From assembly GCA_030278955.1 (NCBI GenBank), contig JAOANR010000001.1, positions 38,327,708 through 38,391,707 of the forward strand: 64,000 bases of DNA. The letters run 5' to 3'. Below are positions 33,120 through 43,248 of this stretch, in pieces (the first letter of the stretch is position 1; the number at the start of each line of letters is the position of its first letter). This DNA is from Hygrophila difformis. Taxonomy: Eukaryota; Streptophyta; Magnoliopsida; Lamiales; Acanthaceae. The notes under the pieces were generated by a model that was not told where the DNA came from, ran no database searches, and worked only from the letters and a program-made list of their open reading frames with translations. A program made the position numbers and the translations under genes.

Positions 33120-34803
33120 AGTTGGGACTTCTAGCTCAGGGGAGCAGGGGGTTGATGGACTAGAGGGATCAGATGCTGTGCCAGAGACCCCACCCGTGCG
33201 CACACCAGGTATAATTTATTTTTTTGGTGTTCAATTATTGCATTCACAACTTACGAACTAAAACTGATTTCTTGTTAGGCTCGGATGGTTCTACATAGGG
33301 CCCACCTCAGCGCACACCAGGTATAATTTACGTTATTGATTGTTCAATTATTTTTATTCACAACTTAAAACTAACTTGATTTGCTATTAGGCATGGATGG
33401 TTCTACACAGGGCCCACCTCCTGCGCCACATGTAGGGCCTGATAGGGAGTTGATCGAGCCTGGTGACGATGGACTGTAAGTACATTATATTTTAAAATGA
33501 TATCGACTAACCCCTATATATAGTACTTCAAATTTATGCTAGATTTCGACAATTGTGTCTTCCAGCATCGAGTTCACTAACGCGCTAGTTAGGAAGATGA
33601 CTGACATATATCCCATGCGGTCGGACATGAATGGGATTAGCTGAGGAAAGGTCTCCCGGGAGACAAAGGAGTTCTATTGGGGGGAGTTCCAGGTAATCTA
33701 TTAAGTTTTGGGTCGATTTTTTTTGTTTTCATTTGCATTTGTACTCACACGTTGTACAATTCCAAATGCGGAAAAAAGCTCGTTGGGCACCCGAGCATGC
33801 AGCAGCAGTCCGGAGGGAGTGAGAAAGGAAAAACATTGCCCGGTACATTCTAAACTTAAATATAAAGTCATTGCTTCTGTTCTAAACTTACATGAATGTT
33901 ATTCAGGTACAAGGACTACAAACTGGATATCAGGAGCAAGAAGAAGCCATATCCCGTTGACGAGCTAGTGGCCCAGAATTGGAGACGGATATGGGAGTCT
34001 GCGGCGTTCTAGGAGAAATCAAAGAGAGGGAAGCTGAACAGACGACGGGGGCAGGAGGATGCACCAGCTCTCCCCACACATACATCGGGTTCGAAGACAT
34101 TTCGAGCCACGAAGGATAAATTGGTATGTTGTACTTATTTAATGTAATTACCTAAATACATTGATTATTAGTCATCCTTACACAACATACCGCTTACAAT
34201 CATTTAAAAAATGCAGTCCACCGAGCAAAACAGGGAAGTCCATTTACATGAGCTTCACGAGCACACTGACACTAGGAGACATGAGAAGGAGCATTGGGTA
34301 GTCGATAGGTCACGGCGACTGCATGTAAGAATCGCACAATTTATAAAACTTAGCCTCATATGTGTACTAGTTTAGTTTGTTGTATCCTATCTCTGACTTA
34401 ATTTCTCGTCTTAAATGAAGGATGAGTTCACTGCAGTCGCTGAGCGTCTGACCCAGGACCCCACCATTGGGCCACAGTTCGATCTAGATCCTGTCTTCTT
34501 CGATCTTACAGGTGGACATGACAGGCGCAATGTCGTATACGGCATGGGATCGTTGCCCGTTCGCTTAGGCCCAGAGGCGAGGCTGCTTCCACTCCTCCGC
34601 CATCATCTTCAGAGTATGTGACACAACAGCAGATGCAGCAACAATTTGAGCAATTCCAGCAGATTCTCCAGCAGATGGCACAGAGGCAGGAGAGCATGGC
34701 CGATCAGATGGAGAGGTTGCTCGGATCTAGGAGGTCTCGTTCCCCTTGCGACGGAGATGATGACTTTGGAGGCGGTCGGGGAGGAGATGGGCTCGGGGCA
34801 CAT
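33120..34803 (+). pseudogene. CACTA-associated protein (Transposase_24-like), broken
   Basis: Several exons can be followed by GT...AG borders. Two small near-identical exons (about 33279-33320 and 33391-33476, both with DGST then GPP) lie in tandem. A segment with MRKKARWAPEHAAAVRRE is near 33765-33830; one with YKDYKLDIRSKKKPYPVDEL is near 33905-33975. Then come ELHEHTDTRRHEKEHWVVDR, ERLTQDP near 34250-34470, and RRNVVYGMGSLP near 34525, the spot that is GLG-like in the plant Ptta/En/Spm 'Transposase_24' family. The C-terminus is a Gln/Met-rich coiled coil ending near 34803. In-frame stops occur where CAG or CGA would be expected (TAG in the first duplicated exon, TGA near 33643, TAG near 34010), typical of methylated-C decay. 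Confidence 0.7.
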
Positions 34804-35140
34804 TGACTTTGTCTTGATGGTTAGTATCAAGCGGACAAGTGTTCTCTGTTGGAAAGTTTTATTTATGACTTGTTGCACATTTACTTCTTTTGGGATGTTA
34901 CGTTGTGTTTTGAAGATTGGATTTGGTTATCATCTTGAATGGTTTGCATTGAGAAAACGTGATTGTAGACTTTACTTGAATTGTTATTATTGTTAATAGG
35001 ACATCGGCCGACATATGTTAATGGAATCGGTTGTGGATGAAATTTGGTTGTATTGTTGATGTATTAGGATGAGAAAATTGTTGGTATTGTTGTTGGTTAT
35101 TTTGTTGCAGCAGGGTGGCTGTGAAAACAGCCATTTCTGT
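34804..35140 (+). other. CACTA 3' untranslated region
   Basis: T-rich, no ORF of interest; joins the transposase-like gene to the subterminal repeats. Confidence 0.5.
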
Positions 35141-35154
35141 TGCAACCTGCTGTT

Positions 35155-35498
35155 GGGTACCGACCGCACGGCCGACCGCAGCTCGGTCGGTAAATCGCCG
35201 ACCGCAACACCGACCGCGTGCGGTCGGTATACAGCGGCTCCACGAGGTCCTGGAATTTGGGTACAGACGGGAACTTTGGTCGGCGCCTCGGTCGGTAAAA
35301 TCGCAGACCCGATTTCGGTCGGCGATTCAGTCGGTAGATTACCGACCGCGTGGTTTTGGGTCGGCAACCGACCACCTACCAAGAGATCACCGACTGACGT
35401 CAGCGGTCGGCGCTGCGGTCGGTAGCCCTGAAGACGACCCGTATCCCTTATGTTACCGACCGCATGCGCGGTCGGTAAACCTCAATTTTCTTGTAGTG
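35155..35498 (+). repeat. CACTA subterminal repeats and terminal inverted repeat
   Basis: More than a dozen GGTCGG/CCGACC motifs between about 35157 and 35480, then the 13-bp terminus at 35486-35498. The family's accessory protein binds such motifs. Long frames through here on both strands are artefacts of the repeats. Confidence 0.85.
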
Positions 35499-35763
35499 TG
35501 GATACTGAATTGGAGATCTGACAAAATTATTGGACTAAATAAATTTTTTCCGTGTAAAATGAGGTATAATTTGGATAATTTTAGAGGCATGTTATTGTAA
35601 TATACCTTTCGTTTTAACATTACAACCTCCCAACAGACAAAAGCATCACATTTTAACATTTAATTTTATATAATAACTTTTAAATTTAGAAAAATAAAAT
35701 AAGAAATCCCAATCCAACTATAAATTAAAAACCTTCACTGATAACAATACGAACAACTCAAAT
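35499..35763. other. AT-rich gap, nothing recognised
   Basis: Between the CACTA end and the LINE fragment. TGG (35499-35501) would be the 3-bp CACTA target duplication, but the partner is not available. Confidence 0.4.
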
Positions 35764-36854
35764 ATGATTAATGTCACTCATTTCCTTGGCAATGGTATGA
35801 GAGTACGACTTGGAAAGGGCTGTTGCAGCTTGTGGTACGATGCTCGGTTGAAAGGAGGGACGTTGGCTCACAGGGTTCCGTATGCTCATATTTCGGATGT
35901 AAATCTACAAATTAAGGATGTTTACAAGTATGATGCTTGGCACTGGAAGGAGGTGTACATGCCTATACCAGACACAATCAAAACAGAAATCCAAGCTCTT
36001 GGTCCTTTGGTACTGCATGAATCGGTTGAGGATATCCGGCGCTGGATTGGAGCTTCCGATGGAGAATACAGGGTTAAATCTGGGTACTTGTGGATGCTTA
36101 ATCAGCGGGGAGTGAGTACAGATTTGGAAAAATCATGGGTTTGGAAAATTAGAGCGCCTGAAAAGACTAAATTTCTCTTATGGCTTATCGCTCAATTCGT
36201 TGCCGACTCATGATCTTCGGTTTAAACGTAGAATGGCGATTCTCCTATTTGCACGATTTGTGGAACAGAGGCTGAAACTATCTGCCATCTCTTTTTTCGT
36301 TGTTCTTGGGTTGTAGCTTGCTGGGGTAGATTTGGGTTGGACGCGTTGGCCATTTGGCCGGATAGCAGCCTTCCGGCAGACGCTGTACTTCGCCAACTGT
36401 GTTGCCGCTAGAATGGTCGGCATTGGGCCATCTTTTGGAGCATCTGGAAGCAAGCAAAATGCGACATGTATGATGGCGGAGGTCATCCATCTAGATCGCA
36501 TTGTAAGGAAGGAAAGTCACTTAGGGGAGTCTCTCCTTCGTGCATGCGGTAAACAAATAGGGAAGTGGTGCCACGCCTTGTCAACTGGAATCCCTTGAGA
36601 TGGCATGACACTATTCTTCACATGGATGGAAGCTCGCTTGGAAACCCGGGCCTAGTCGGTTTCGGAGGTATTATTCGCAAGGGTGATGGTCATTGGGTTG
36701 ATGGTTTTTCGGGCTATATTGGAGTTGCAACTAACACTGTTGTTGAGCTACATGGTGTGTTAAATGGGTTGAAACAACTTATAGCCCTGGGTCTGGAGAA
36801 GTGTGTTGTCTTTCTGATTCCCTTGAGGCAGTGAGATTGATTAGACATGGCACC
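35764..36854 (+). pseudogene. LINE ORF2 3' fragment: zinc-binding and RNase H domains
   Basis: 35764-36213 is open for 149 codons: a 'reverse transcriptase zinc-binding' (zf-RVT) region with LWYDARLKGG, DDIRRW-like and GEYRVKSGYLW landmarks, and a WKIRAPEKTKFLLWL core. After a frameshift the C-x2-C...H finger (ICGTEAETICHLFFRC in two pieces) follows at about 36245-36305. A plant LINE-type RNase H domain then begins with MDGSSLGNPG near 36623, through GFGGIIRKG and TNTVVELHG, and breaks near 36815. RT and endonuclease are absent upstream (5' truncation). Element E has inserted at 36855, cutting off the end. Confidence 0.8.
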
Positions 36855-38562
36855 TGCCATGGATCGGATTGAATACGATTTTGGAAGATGAAAATCAAGG
36901 AAACAAAAATAAAAAGGATAGATGAGATTTCCAAGTCGGATACTCAATCTTGGATTCTATTAACACATGTGTGTTCGTCTAATCCCTCAATCGATATCCT
37001 CAAGGTGTTGATACGATCGAGCACATCTCAAATGCTCAAAAGGAATTCAATCGATGTGGAAGAACTCATGGGTGACCTTTCAAACAAAGAAATTCACTCT
37101 CCAAATGTTCAATAATTAATTCATTCAAAAGGTGAGTAGCAAAGTGAGTGAAGCGATATATGTAGGCAAACCCTAATTACATGGATAAAAAGACTAAACA
37201 AATAATTAGGAGCTTTAATCAACCCATTATAATAATTAAATAAGTCCTAAGTAATATTAAACAAGGCAAAGTGAATCACATCGTGAAGCACTTCACGGAC
37301 GACGCGAAACATGAAAGGCTCACGACATGGAATTAGAATTACAAGCATTCAGGGCATTGCATAGTGAGGGATGGGACCTCAAGGTCCAGCAGTTGGGATT
37401 TAAATATTATTAAGCTACGGGACCTCAGCTCGCGGGATCTTCCATCAATGTGCACAAGGAGATTTGAAATGGGATTGGCGGACGACACGGGCCGCTTATG
37501 ACATGAAAGGGAAGGGGACGACGCGTGCCGAACAATGGACGTCGTGAGGCAGCTTGGCGTTCTGAGGAAGGGCATGGCTTGCGTCGTCCATGGGAGAATT
37601 GCGACGGAGCTTCGGTCAGAGCTTTCTTCCGGTGGAGACGATGGGCGACGACCGTGGAGGAGTTCGCCGGAGTGGGGGAGGAATGGCTGGACACGAGTAT
37701 GGTGCCTGACATGGAATTTGTGGCGGCGAATCGGGGTTTTGTTCTTCGTCGATGTAACGGCTTTCGGGGCAAACAAGGTGACGATGGAGATGACGTCGGG
37801 AAGGGTTTTATCGCCCGAATGGAGCTTCATTGGGAAGTTGCCGGAGGTGCTCCAAGAATAAAATGAGGGTTTCCTTTGAGAAGAACTTCATCGGAATGGT
37901 GGAGAAGATGACCGGAGCCGCGGCAGTGGTGACACAGGACCTGCGGAGACGATGGAGCTCTCCAGAGACTCACTACTGTTCCAAGTAGATGATGGGAAAC
38001 AGTCGATCGGCGGTGGAGGTCGGATGGAAGTAGCCCGTCGTGAAGATAATTGCCGGAGAAGAAGAACTCGCCGTTAAAGGAGCGGAGGAGAAAGAGGCCA
38101 TGGAGACTGATCGTAGATGCAAGGAGGAAGGTCAGAGAAATGGTAGCGGCGGCTGTAACTTCGCCGTTGCATTGTGGTTGTCGGAGATGGCGATACGGAG
38201 GCAGGGAGACGAAGGGCGGAGCTAGCGATGAGGAAGGAGCTGCGAGCGCCGATCTGAGCCAGAGTTCATGCTTTTGGACCATGCCTTGGATTGGGCAAGG
38301 GGGTCTTGGGCCGGTTGCAACTTTTTGGGCTCCTCTCATCTCTTGGAATTTGATCAAATTTTGGGCCTCTTGTAATTGGACCGGAACATATATTTTGACA
38401 ATGGGCTCGATGGGGTGGTATGAGGCTGATAGGTCACGGCTGAAATAGGATAGGGCTTTAAAATGGATTGGGCCAAGATTTCTCCTCTTCAATTTAGTTA
38501 TGCTAGGCCCACTTGGACATCGGTTCGGATTATATATTCGGTTGATCCGGGCGTTCATGCCA
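36855..38562 (-). repeat. E 3' LTR, 1708 bp
   Basis: The minus strand starts TGGCATGAACGC at 38562, right after the purine tract, and ends CCATGGCA at 36855. Only about 520 bp can be compared with the 5' LTR, because F interrupts the latter. No genes; long frames at 37339-38448 overlap on both strands and look non-coding. Confidence 0.75.
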
Positions 38563-39136
38563 TCTTCTCTCCCTTAAAAGCTTTGGACTCTAAAGCCGGG
38601 TGAGAAATTACATCGATAGGATCAACCACAAACTTGAACCCTGCACAAACTGAAATTGCATAAGTACTGCATTTTTGTATCAATTTCGTAAAATAAAATT
38701 TATCAATAAAATCATCAGAAATGTGATCCAAAATGCAGAGGTATTCTTCCGATTCGCCTTCCAATTTGATTTCCAGACTGACGCCCTTCTTGGCTTGCGA
38801 CTTCCAATTCCTGCAAAAATAGTAATAATTATCAGATAAATTGATTTTATCAAATTTTGGAACAATCTCACCTGATTTGCTCTGAAATGTGTCATCTTGA
38901 CTTTTATCAGTGCCAACAATAATATTAACCAAACTAAATTCAGTGTCATCATAAAAATTTGAGAAATTAAATTCAGAAAATTCATGACACAAAAGGTCAT
39001 CTGCAGATCTTGGAATAATTAATGAACAGTGTTTGGTTGAGCTGGATTCGGCTTCTTTTCCTTTGGTGCTAGCCCTTCGAGGCGGTCTTTGCATGCGGGC
39101 CTGATAGGATTCTTCCTCTTCATGAATCTGCTGCAT
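38558..39136 (-). CDS. E C-terminal ORF of unknown function
   Basis: 193 codons from an internal ATG (39136); the frame may originally have continued from the protease-like ORF, from which it is separated by a stop near 39246. The first part is charged and Gln/Arg-rich (MQQIHEEEESYQARMQRPPR), the middle acidic and aromatic (EFNFSNFYDD), the end globular with CAGFKFVVDPIDV. It stops in KAFKGEKMA, where the last codons are the purine tract itself and the stop codon is made by the LTR start. Such overlap of the last coding triplets with the purine tract and LTR suggests a real gene shaped with the element. No RT, integrase or envelope signature is visible. I do not recognise the family. Confidence 0.55.
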
Positions 39137-39247
39137 TAAATTCTCTCGATCTGCTTTAGCAGTGGCTGGGGATTGTGGATAGATAAAATGCTTCGCGCCT
39201 TCATGCTTAAAGAAAATTAAACTCTCCTGCGCGAAATATTGAGCATA

Positions 39248-39826
39248 TTAATCATAAAGCCAGGGACGTCTTAGAATGACATGGCATGTGTTCATCGGCA
39301 TGACGTCACAGAGAATTTGATCTTCATACGGGTCGATGTTGATAGGGACCTTGGCCCTTTTTCCAACTCTTGCGAATCTATGATTATTGACCCATTGTAG
39401 TCGATATGGTTCCGGATGTTCATCAACCGGTATCCGCAACTTGCGAACAGTGTACAAACTCACTATGTTTACACAACTTCCACTATTTACAATTAAATAA
39501 CATGGTTCATTAAAAATAGTGCAATGACCGTTAAAGAGGTGCTCCCTTACTTTCGTTTCGGCTGTCACTGGTTCAGCTCCCCTTGCGTGATCGATGAATG
39601 GAATAACCACAAATGAGGAACGTGCTCGGTCTTCCTCAACAATTAATCCTGGCTCCTTCGGTTTATCAGGGATCTCAACGATCTCCTTTCCCTTCCTCTT
39701 GGTTCGTTCAGCTTCTTCATGAGTTTTTAATTGCCCTGGTGATAGTTTAAGAGCATCCATGTCTGCTTTCGTGGTTGTTTTGGCATTATCGGCACACAAA
39801 TATATCATCTCGAATATATCTGTCAA
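39248..39826 (-). CDS. Aspartic protease-like ORF of E, catalytic Asp replaced by Asn
   Basis: 193 codons. The N-terminal third is Lys/Glu-rich; the rest is a plant gypsy-type retropepsin: VREHLFNGHCTIFNEPC, then the active-site strand, then HPEPYRLQWVNN and DVMPMNTCHVILRRPWLYD, which parallels the CDVxPM...LLGRPWxxD end known in many gypsy proteases. The active-site loop reads LIVNSGSCVN, whereas the family has D-S/G-G at this point. The codon is AAT where GAT is expected, so proteolytic activity should be lost. It sits downstream of a coiled-coil ORF in the Gag position and upstream of the C-terminal ORF. No RT follows. Confidence 0.7.
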   Translation of the reverse strand: MTDIFEMIYLCADNAKTTTKADMDALKLSPGQLKTHEEAERTKRKGKEIVEIPDKPKEPGLIVEEDRARSSFVVIPFIDHARGAEPVTAETKVREHLFNGHCTIFNEPCYLIVNSGSCVNIVSLYTVRKLRIPVDEHPEPYRLQWVNNHRFARVGKRAKVPINIDPYEDQILCDVMPMNTCHVILRRPWLYD

Positions 39827-40147
39827 TGTGGGTTCTAGATCGGGGATGGTGGAGGCTCTTGATCACGAGGTGGTGGAGGGTCTAGATCAAGAGGTTTGCA
39901 CTTCCGTGTATTGCCAAAATCATCCTTCAGGATTTCTTCAAGCTCTGCATCTAGCTTGTATTGCAGTTCTTGCTTCACTGTTTCCATAACTTGCTCATAA
40001 CTATGTTGTGGATCCTCAAGCCGATGATCTACCTCTCCTGCAAAATTTTTAAGTTTAGCAGTGAATCTTTCAGATAAAGCATTAATTTCATAAATAAATA
40101 ATGCAGCCCTGAATTGAGCAATTAATTTTTAAATTTCTGAGGAACGA

Positions 40148-40908
40148 CTAGCGTAGATCGGTACTCAGTGCTTCTTCAGCTCGCTCAGCTATTTTCTCTT
40201 CAAGTGTGTTTCCCAGTTGCTCCAATTCATACTCCAGTTTTCCTTCAATTTGTCCTTCTATCTTCTCAATTTGATCTTCCATAGTAGCACTTAAGTCCTT
40301 CTCAGATTGACAGAAGAGATTTTTAATCCTTTTTGCTATCTTCTGATCATGATGAGCAGCAAAGTCTTTGAACAATTCCTAGAGGAATGATGTTGTTGCA
40401 TCCAACTTAAGCCCAACTTCAGTGGTAGAGACTATGATGTGCTCCTGTAAATCGGTAGCTTGTTGTTCCATTTCTTCCACAAGAAATTCAAGTTTACCAT
40501 CAAGCTTAGCGGATAGAATCCCAATACGGTGATCCACTTGCACATTTAAAGCTCTTGCAAACTCTGTGGCAAGTTGATCCAGTCTTCATTCGAAGTCATC
40601 AGTAACTTCGTCAATTCTCTGATCAATCCTTTGCACTAAAACTTCGGTCATTTGGTTACCATCAGTAGGAACCTTGTGCAGCTTCCCATGCAGCTCTGAA
40701 GAGAGACTGACATTTTCCTTCTCAATTTTATGGTTCACCTTCTTGAAATTTTTGCTCATGTCCAATTTGACTTAATTTCTGTCTTCATTTCCTTCATTTC
40801 TTTATTCATGGAATCCGTCTGTGTTTCCATTCTTTCAGGTTTAGTATCAAAATATTGCTTCATGTTTCTTAGAAAATTTATCAGTTCAGCATTATCAGTC
40901 CCTACCAT
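40148..40908 (-). pseudogene. Broken coiled-coil ORF in the Gag position of E
   Basis: A minus-strand ATG at 40908 opens MVGTDNAELINFLRNMKQYF followed by Met/Glu/Lys-rich helix, stopping near 40756. Other frames carry heptad-rich stretches, the best being 40148-40375 (IEKIEGQIEGKLEYELEQLG). Several frameshifts and stops separate the pieces. No major homology region or zinc knuckle of Gag is recognisable. The region 39827-40147 is similarly degenerate. A structural role is only inferred from position. Confidence 0.45.
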
Positions 40909-41001
40909 TTTAGAAAAACAAATTGTATCTCTCTGTAGGTCCGAATTCTCCACCAGTTGGTTCCAATTAACCGGGTAGTGCTCAATCGTATTAACCAACA
41001 A

Positions 41002-42710
41002 TCAGATGGTAAGAGAAATAAAATATGGGACGCACAGTGCAAGAATCAGAATGCAATGTTCGACTCTATCAATGAAAAGCACAGATCTGTGTGTGATTGC
41101 AATGCACAATTTATGGTTCGCACTATTAATCAGCCTGCAAGCAGTTAAATCCGATTCCTCGCAATTTTAAAGTGTAAAGATAAACCTCACAAAATAAAAC
41201 ACTCGGAATCACACAGTATATGCCTCACACGCAAACCCAGAAATAAATAAAACTAAGTTGTCTGACAACCGAGTCTCACTTACTGTTGAGGAACTCCAAT
41301 CTGTGGTTTGTAATATAAATCAGTGGAGCAAAGTGAAAAGCACTTGTTATTCGAGGAATTCCAATGTCAGTTATAGACCCTGACGGAACTTCAACTCGGA
41401 ACTTACAATTTAATTGCTCGTGATTTAAATCAGTGAAAGCGCACAGTAATAAATTCCCAATCCTTCAAATTTTTTTTTCTTGCAAAACACACTTGTTGAA
41501 ATTGGCTTTGGCTCAATTGCTGAAAATCTCCCCCAAGTCGGGTAGTTGGTTACTGTTCCACGACTTCGGGCAAAATCAAGTGGTTGGCAAGAGTGTGTTC
41601 ACATTGGAGCTCACAATGTGGTAACTCGGTCAACCTTCTTGCGGGCCCCAGTGAGTTTGAATTACAATTGTAATGAGATACTTGCAAATTCCTTTTGGTG
41701 CACATACACTATTTGTTTCTTTCCCAATCTGCCCAAACTGGATCAAGCAACTTTAGCAGCTAGGGATTTCTTTCTCGGATGAAGACAAATAATCCAACAA
41801 TGTCCCTTTCTCCCAATTAATGAGCTTGTACCTGGCTGCCATCCTTTAATTTCCCAAAACATCCTTTCAATTCACTTTATGGATCAAAAAGTATCCTTCA
41901 AGAACATCATGAAGATTGTTTGAAGATTGGTTGAAGATATGAAGAACAAGGAGGAACTCCAAGAACATTCAAACTCTAAGAACAAACACTAAACTTAACC
42001 CAACACTCAAATACACTCAACTCTCTCGGATTAATTTTGCAACTAACCAATTAAGCTTACAAACCAACATCAATGCATACAAAATCCAAACAGTGAGTAA
42101 AACCAACAAAATCACAAGAAAACTCAAAATGGCTCAAGGAAGAAGATGATGATTAGAGAAAATGGCAAAGTGCTCAAATCTTCACCAAAATGGACGAATC
42201 ATATACCAAAGGAAAGCTCTTGAGATGAGATGATGATTATGAGCTAAGATTTGCCAAAAACGGAATGAGTAATTTCCAGAAAATCAAAATGGTGGACAGC
42301 AACACCTTTTCTAGGGTTTTTGAAGGAGTTTTTGATGAAGATGGTGGGATTGGAAAAATTTGGGCAGCATAACCCCTCAAAATGGATGGAATAAATTACC
42401 AAATGGAAGATGTTTCCAAGTGGTGAGGGGTGAAACACACGATCAACTCAAACAATGGATGAACAAAAGTTTTTGGTGAAATAATGGCCAAGAACTTAAA
42501 AAATTCATAGAAATTGATTCCCTGGCCAAAAATTTTGGATTTTATATGATTTTGAGTGTAAACAATCCAATAAAACCGAATATGGACTCATAATTCAGAT
42601 AATCATAACTGAGCAAAACGGATTTTCATGAACAGTAAACAGTGGGCTATTTTTTTTGGAGTTTTTGAGTTTTTGAGATGAAATGGAATGGTGAAATCCA
42701 TCCAATCTAG
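41002..42710 (-). other. Leader of E, no gene seen
   Basis: AT-rich, about 1.7 kb between the primer site and the first ORF on the minus strand. Short frames only. Some phrases recur (near 41285 and 41358: GAGGAACTCCAATCTG / GAGGAATTCCAATGTC), a degenerate duplication of about 70 bp. Confidence 0.5.
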
Positions 42711-42722
42711 GCTCTGATACCA
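42711..42722 (-). promoter_or_regulatory. E primer-binding site, Met-tRNA
   Basis: Minus strand TGGTATCAGAGC, five bases from the LTR terminus at 42728. Confidence 0.9.
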
Positions 42723-42727
42723 AAAGA

Positions 42728-43248
42728 TGCCATGGATCGGATTCGATACGATTTTTGAAGATGAAAATCAAGGAAACAAAAATAAAAAGGATATATGAGA
42801 TTTCCAAGTCGGATAATCAATCTTGGATTCTACTTACACACGTGTGTTCGTCTAATCCCTCAATCGATATCCTCAAGGTGTCAATACGATCGAGCACATC
42901 TCAAATGCTTAAAAGGAATTCAACCGATGTGGAAGAACTCATGGTTGACCTTTCAAACAGAGAAATTCACTCTCCAAATGTTCAATAATTAATTCATTCA
43001 AAAGGTGAGTAGCAAAGTGAGGGAAGCCATATATATAGGCAAACCTTAATTACATGGGAAGCCATATATATAGGCAAACCTTAATCAACCCATTACAATA
43101 ATTAAATAAGTCCTAAATAATATTAAACAAGGAAAAGTGAATCACGTCCTGAAGCACTTCATGGACAACGCAAAACAAGAAAGGCTCACGACGTGGAATT
43201 GGAATTATAAGCATTCGGGGAATGGCATAGTGAGGGTCGGCACCTCAA
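42728..43248 (-). repeat. E 5' LTR, end part (interrupted by F)
   Basis: Matches 36855-37375. Carries a short local duplication (GAAGCCATATATATAGGCAA at about 43024 and 43059) not present in the 3' LTR. Homology stops exactly where F's LTR begins, so the rest of this LTR lies beyond the window. CTCAA (43244-43248) is F's expected target duplication. Confidence 0.85.

Larger units (their letters stand above)
33100..35498 (+). mobile_element. CACTA (En/Spm) transposon, 3' part
   Basis: The right end TTTTCTTGTAGTG (35486-35498) is the exact complement of the CACTACAAGAAAA terminus. About 350 bp before it is packed with ACCGAC/GTCGGT motifs in both orientations, the usual CACTA subterminal arrangement, and a decayed transposase-type gene precedes that. 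The left CACTA end was not found, so the element is truncated; 33100 is the approximate start of recognisable gene sequence. Confidence 0.8.
36855..43248 (-). mobile_element. E: non-autonomous LTR retrotransposon with protease-like ORF
   Basis: In minus orientation: 5' LTR (42728-43248, rest displaced by F), primer site (42711-42722), a 1.7-kb leader, a broken coiled-coil ORF, a protease-like ORF, a C-terminal ORF, a purine tract TTAAGGGAGAGAAGA (complement of 38563-38577), and 3' LTR (36855-38562). The two LTR parts align from TGCCATGG (36855, 42728) for about 520 bp with substitutions and small indels. No RT, RNase H or integrase is seen in the 4.2-kb interior. GCACC (36850-36854) is the expected target duplication on one side; the other is outside the window. 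Confidence 0.8.

Noticed and set aside
34993..35600. Long frames on both strands near the CACTA end
   Set aside because: They are translations of the GGTCGG/CCGACC subterminal repeats.
36855..38562. Host gene in the 37339-38448 region suggested by overlapping long frames
   Set aside because: Frames overlap on both strands without a recognisable domain, and the region lies between a purine tract and the matching LTR terminus.
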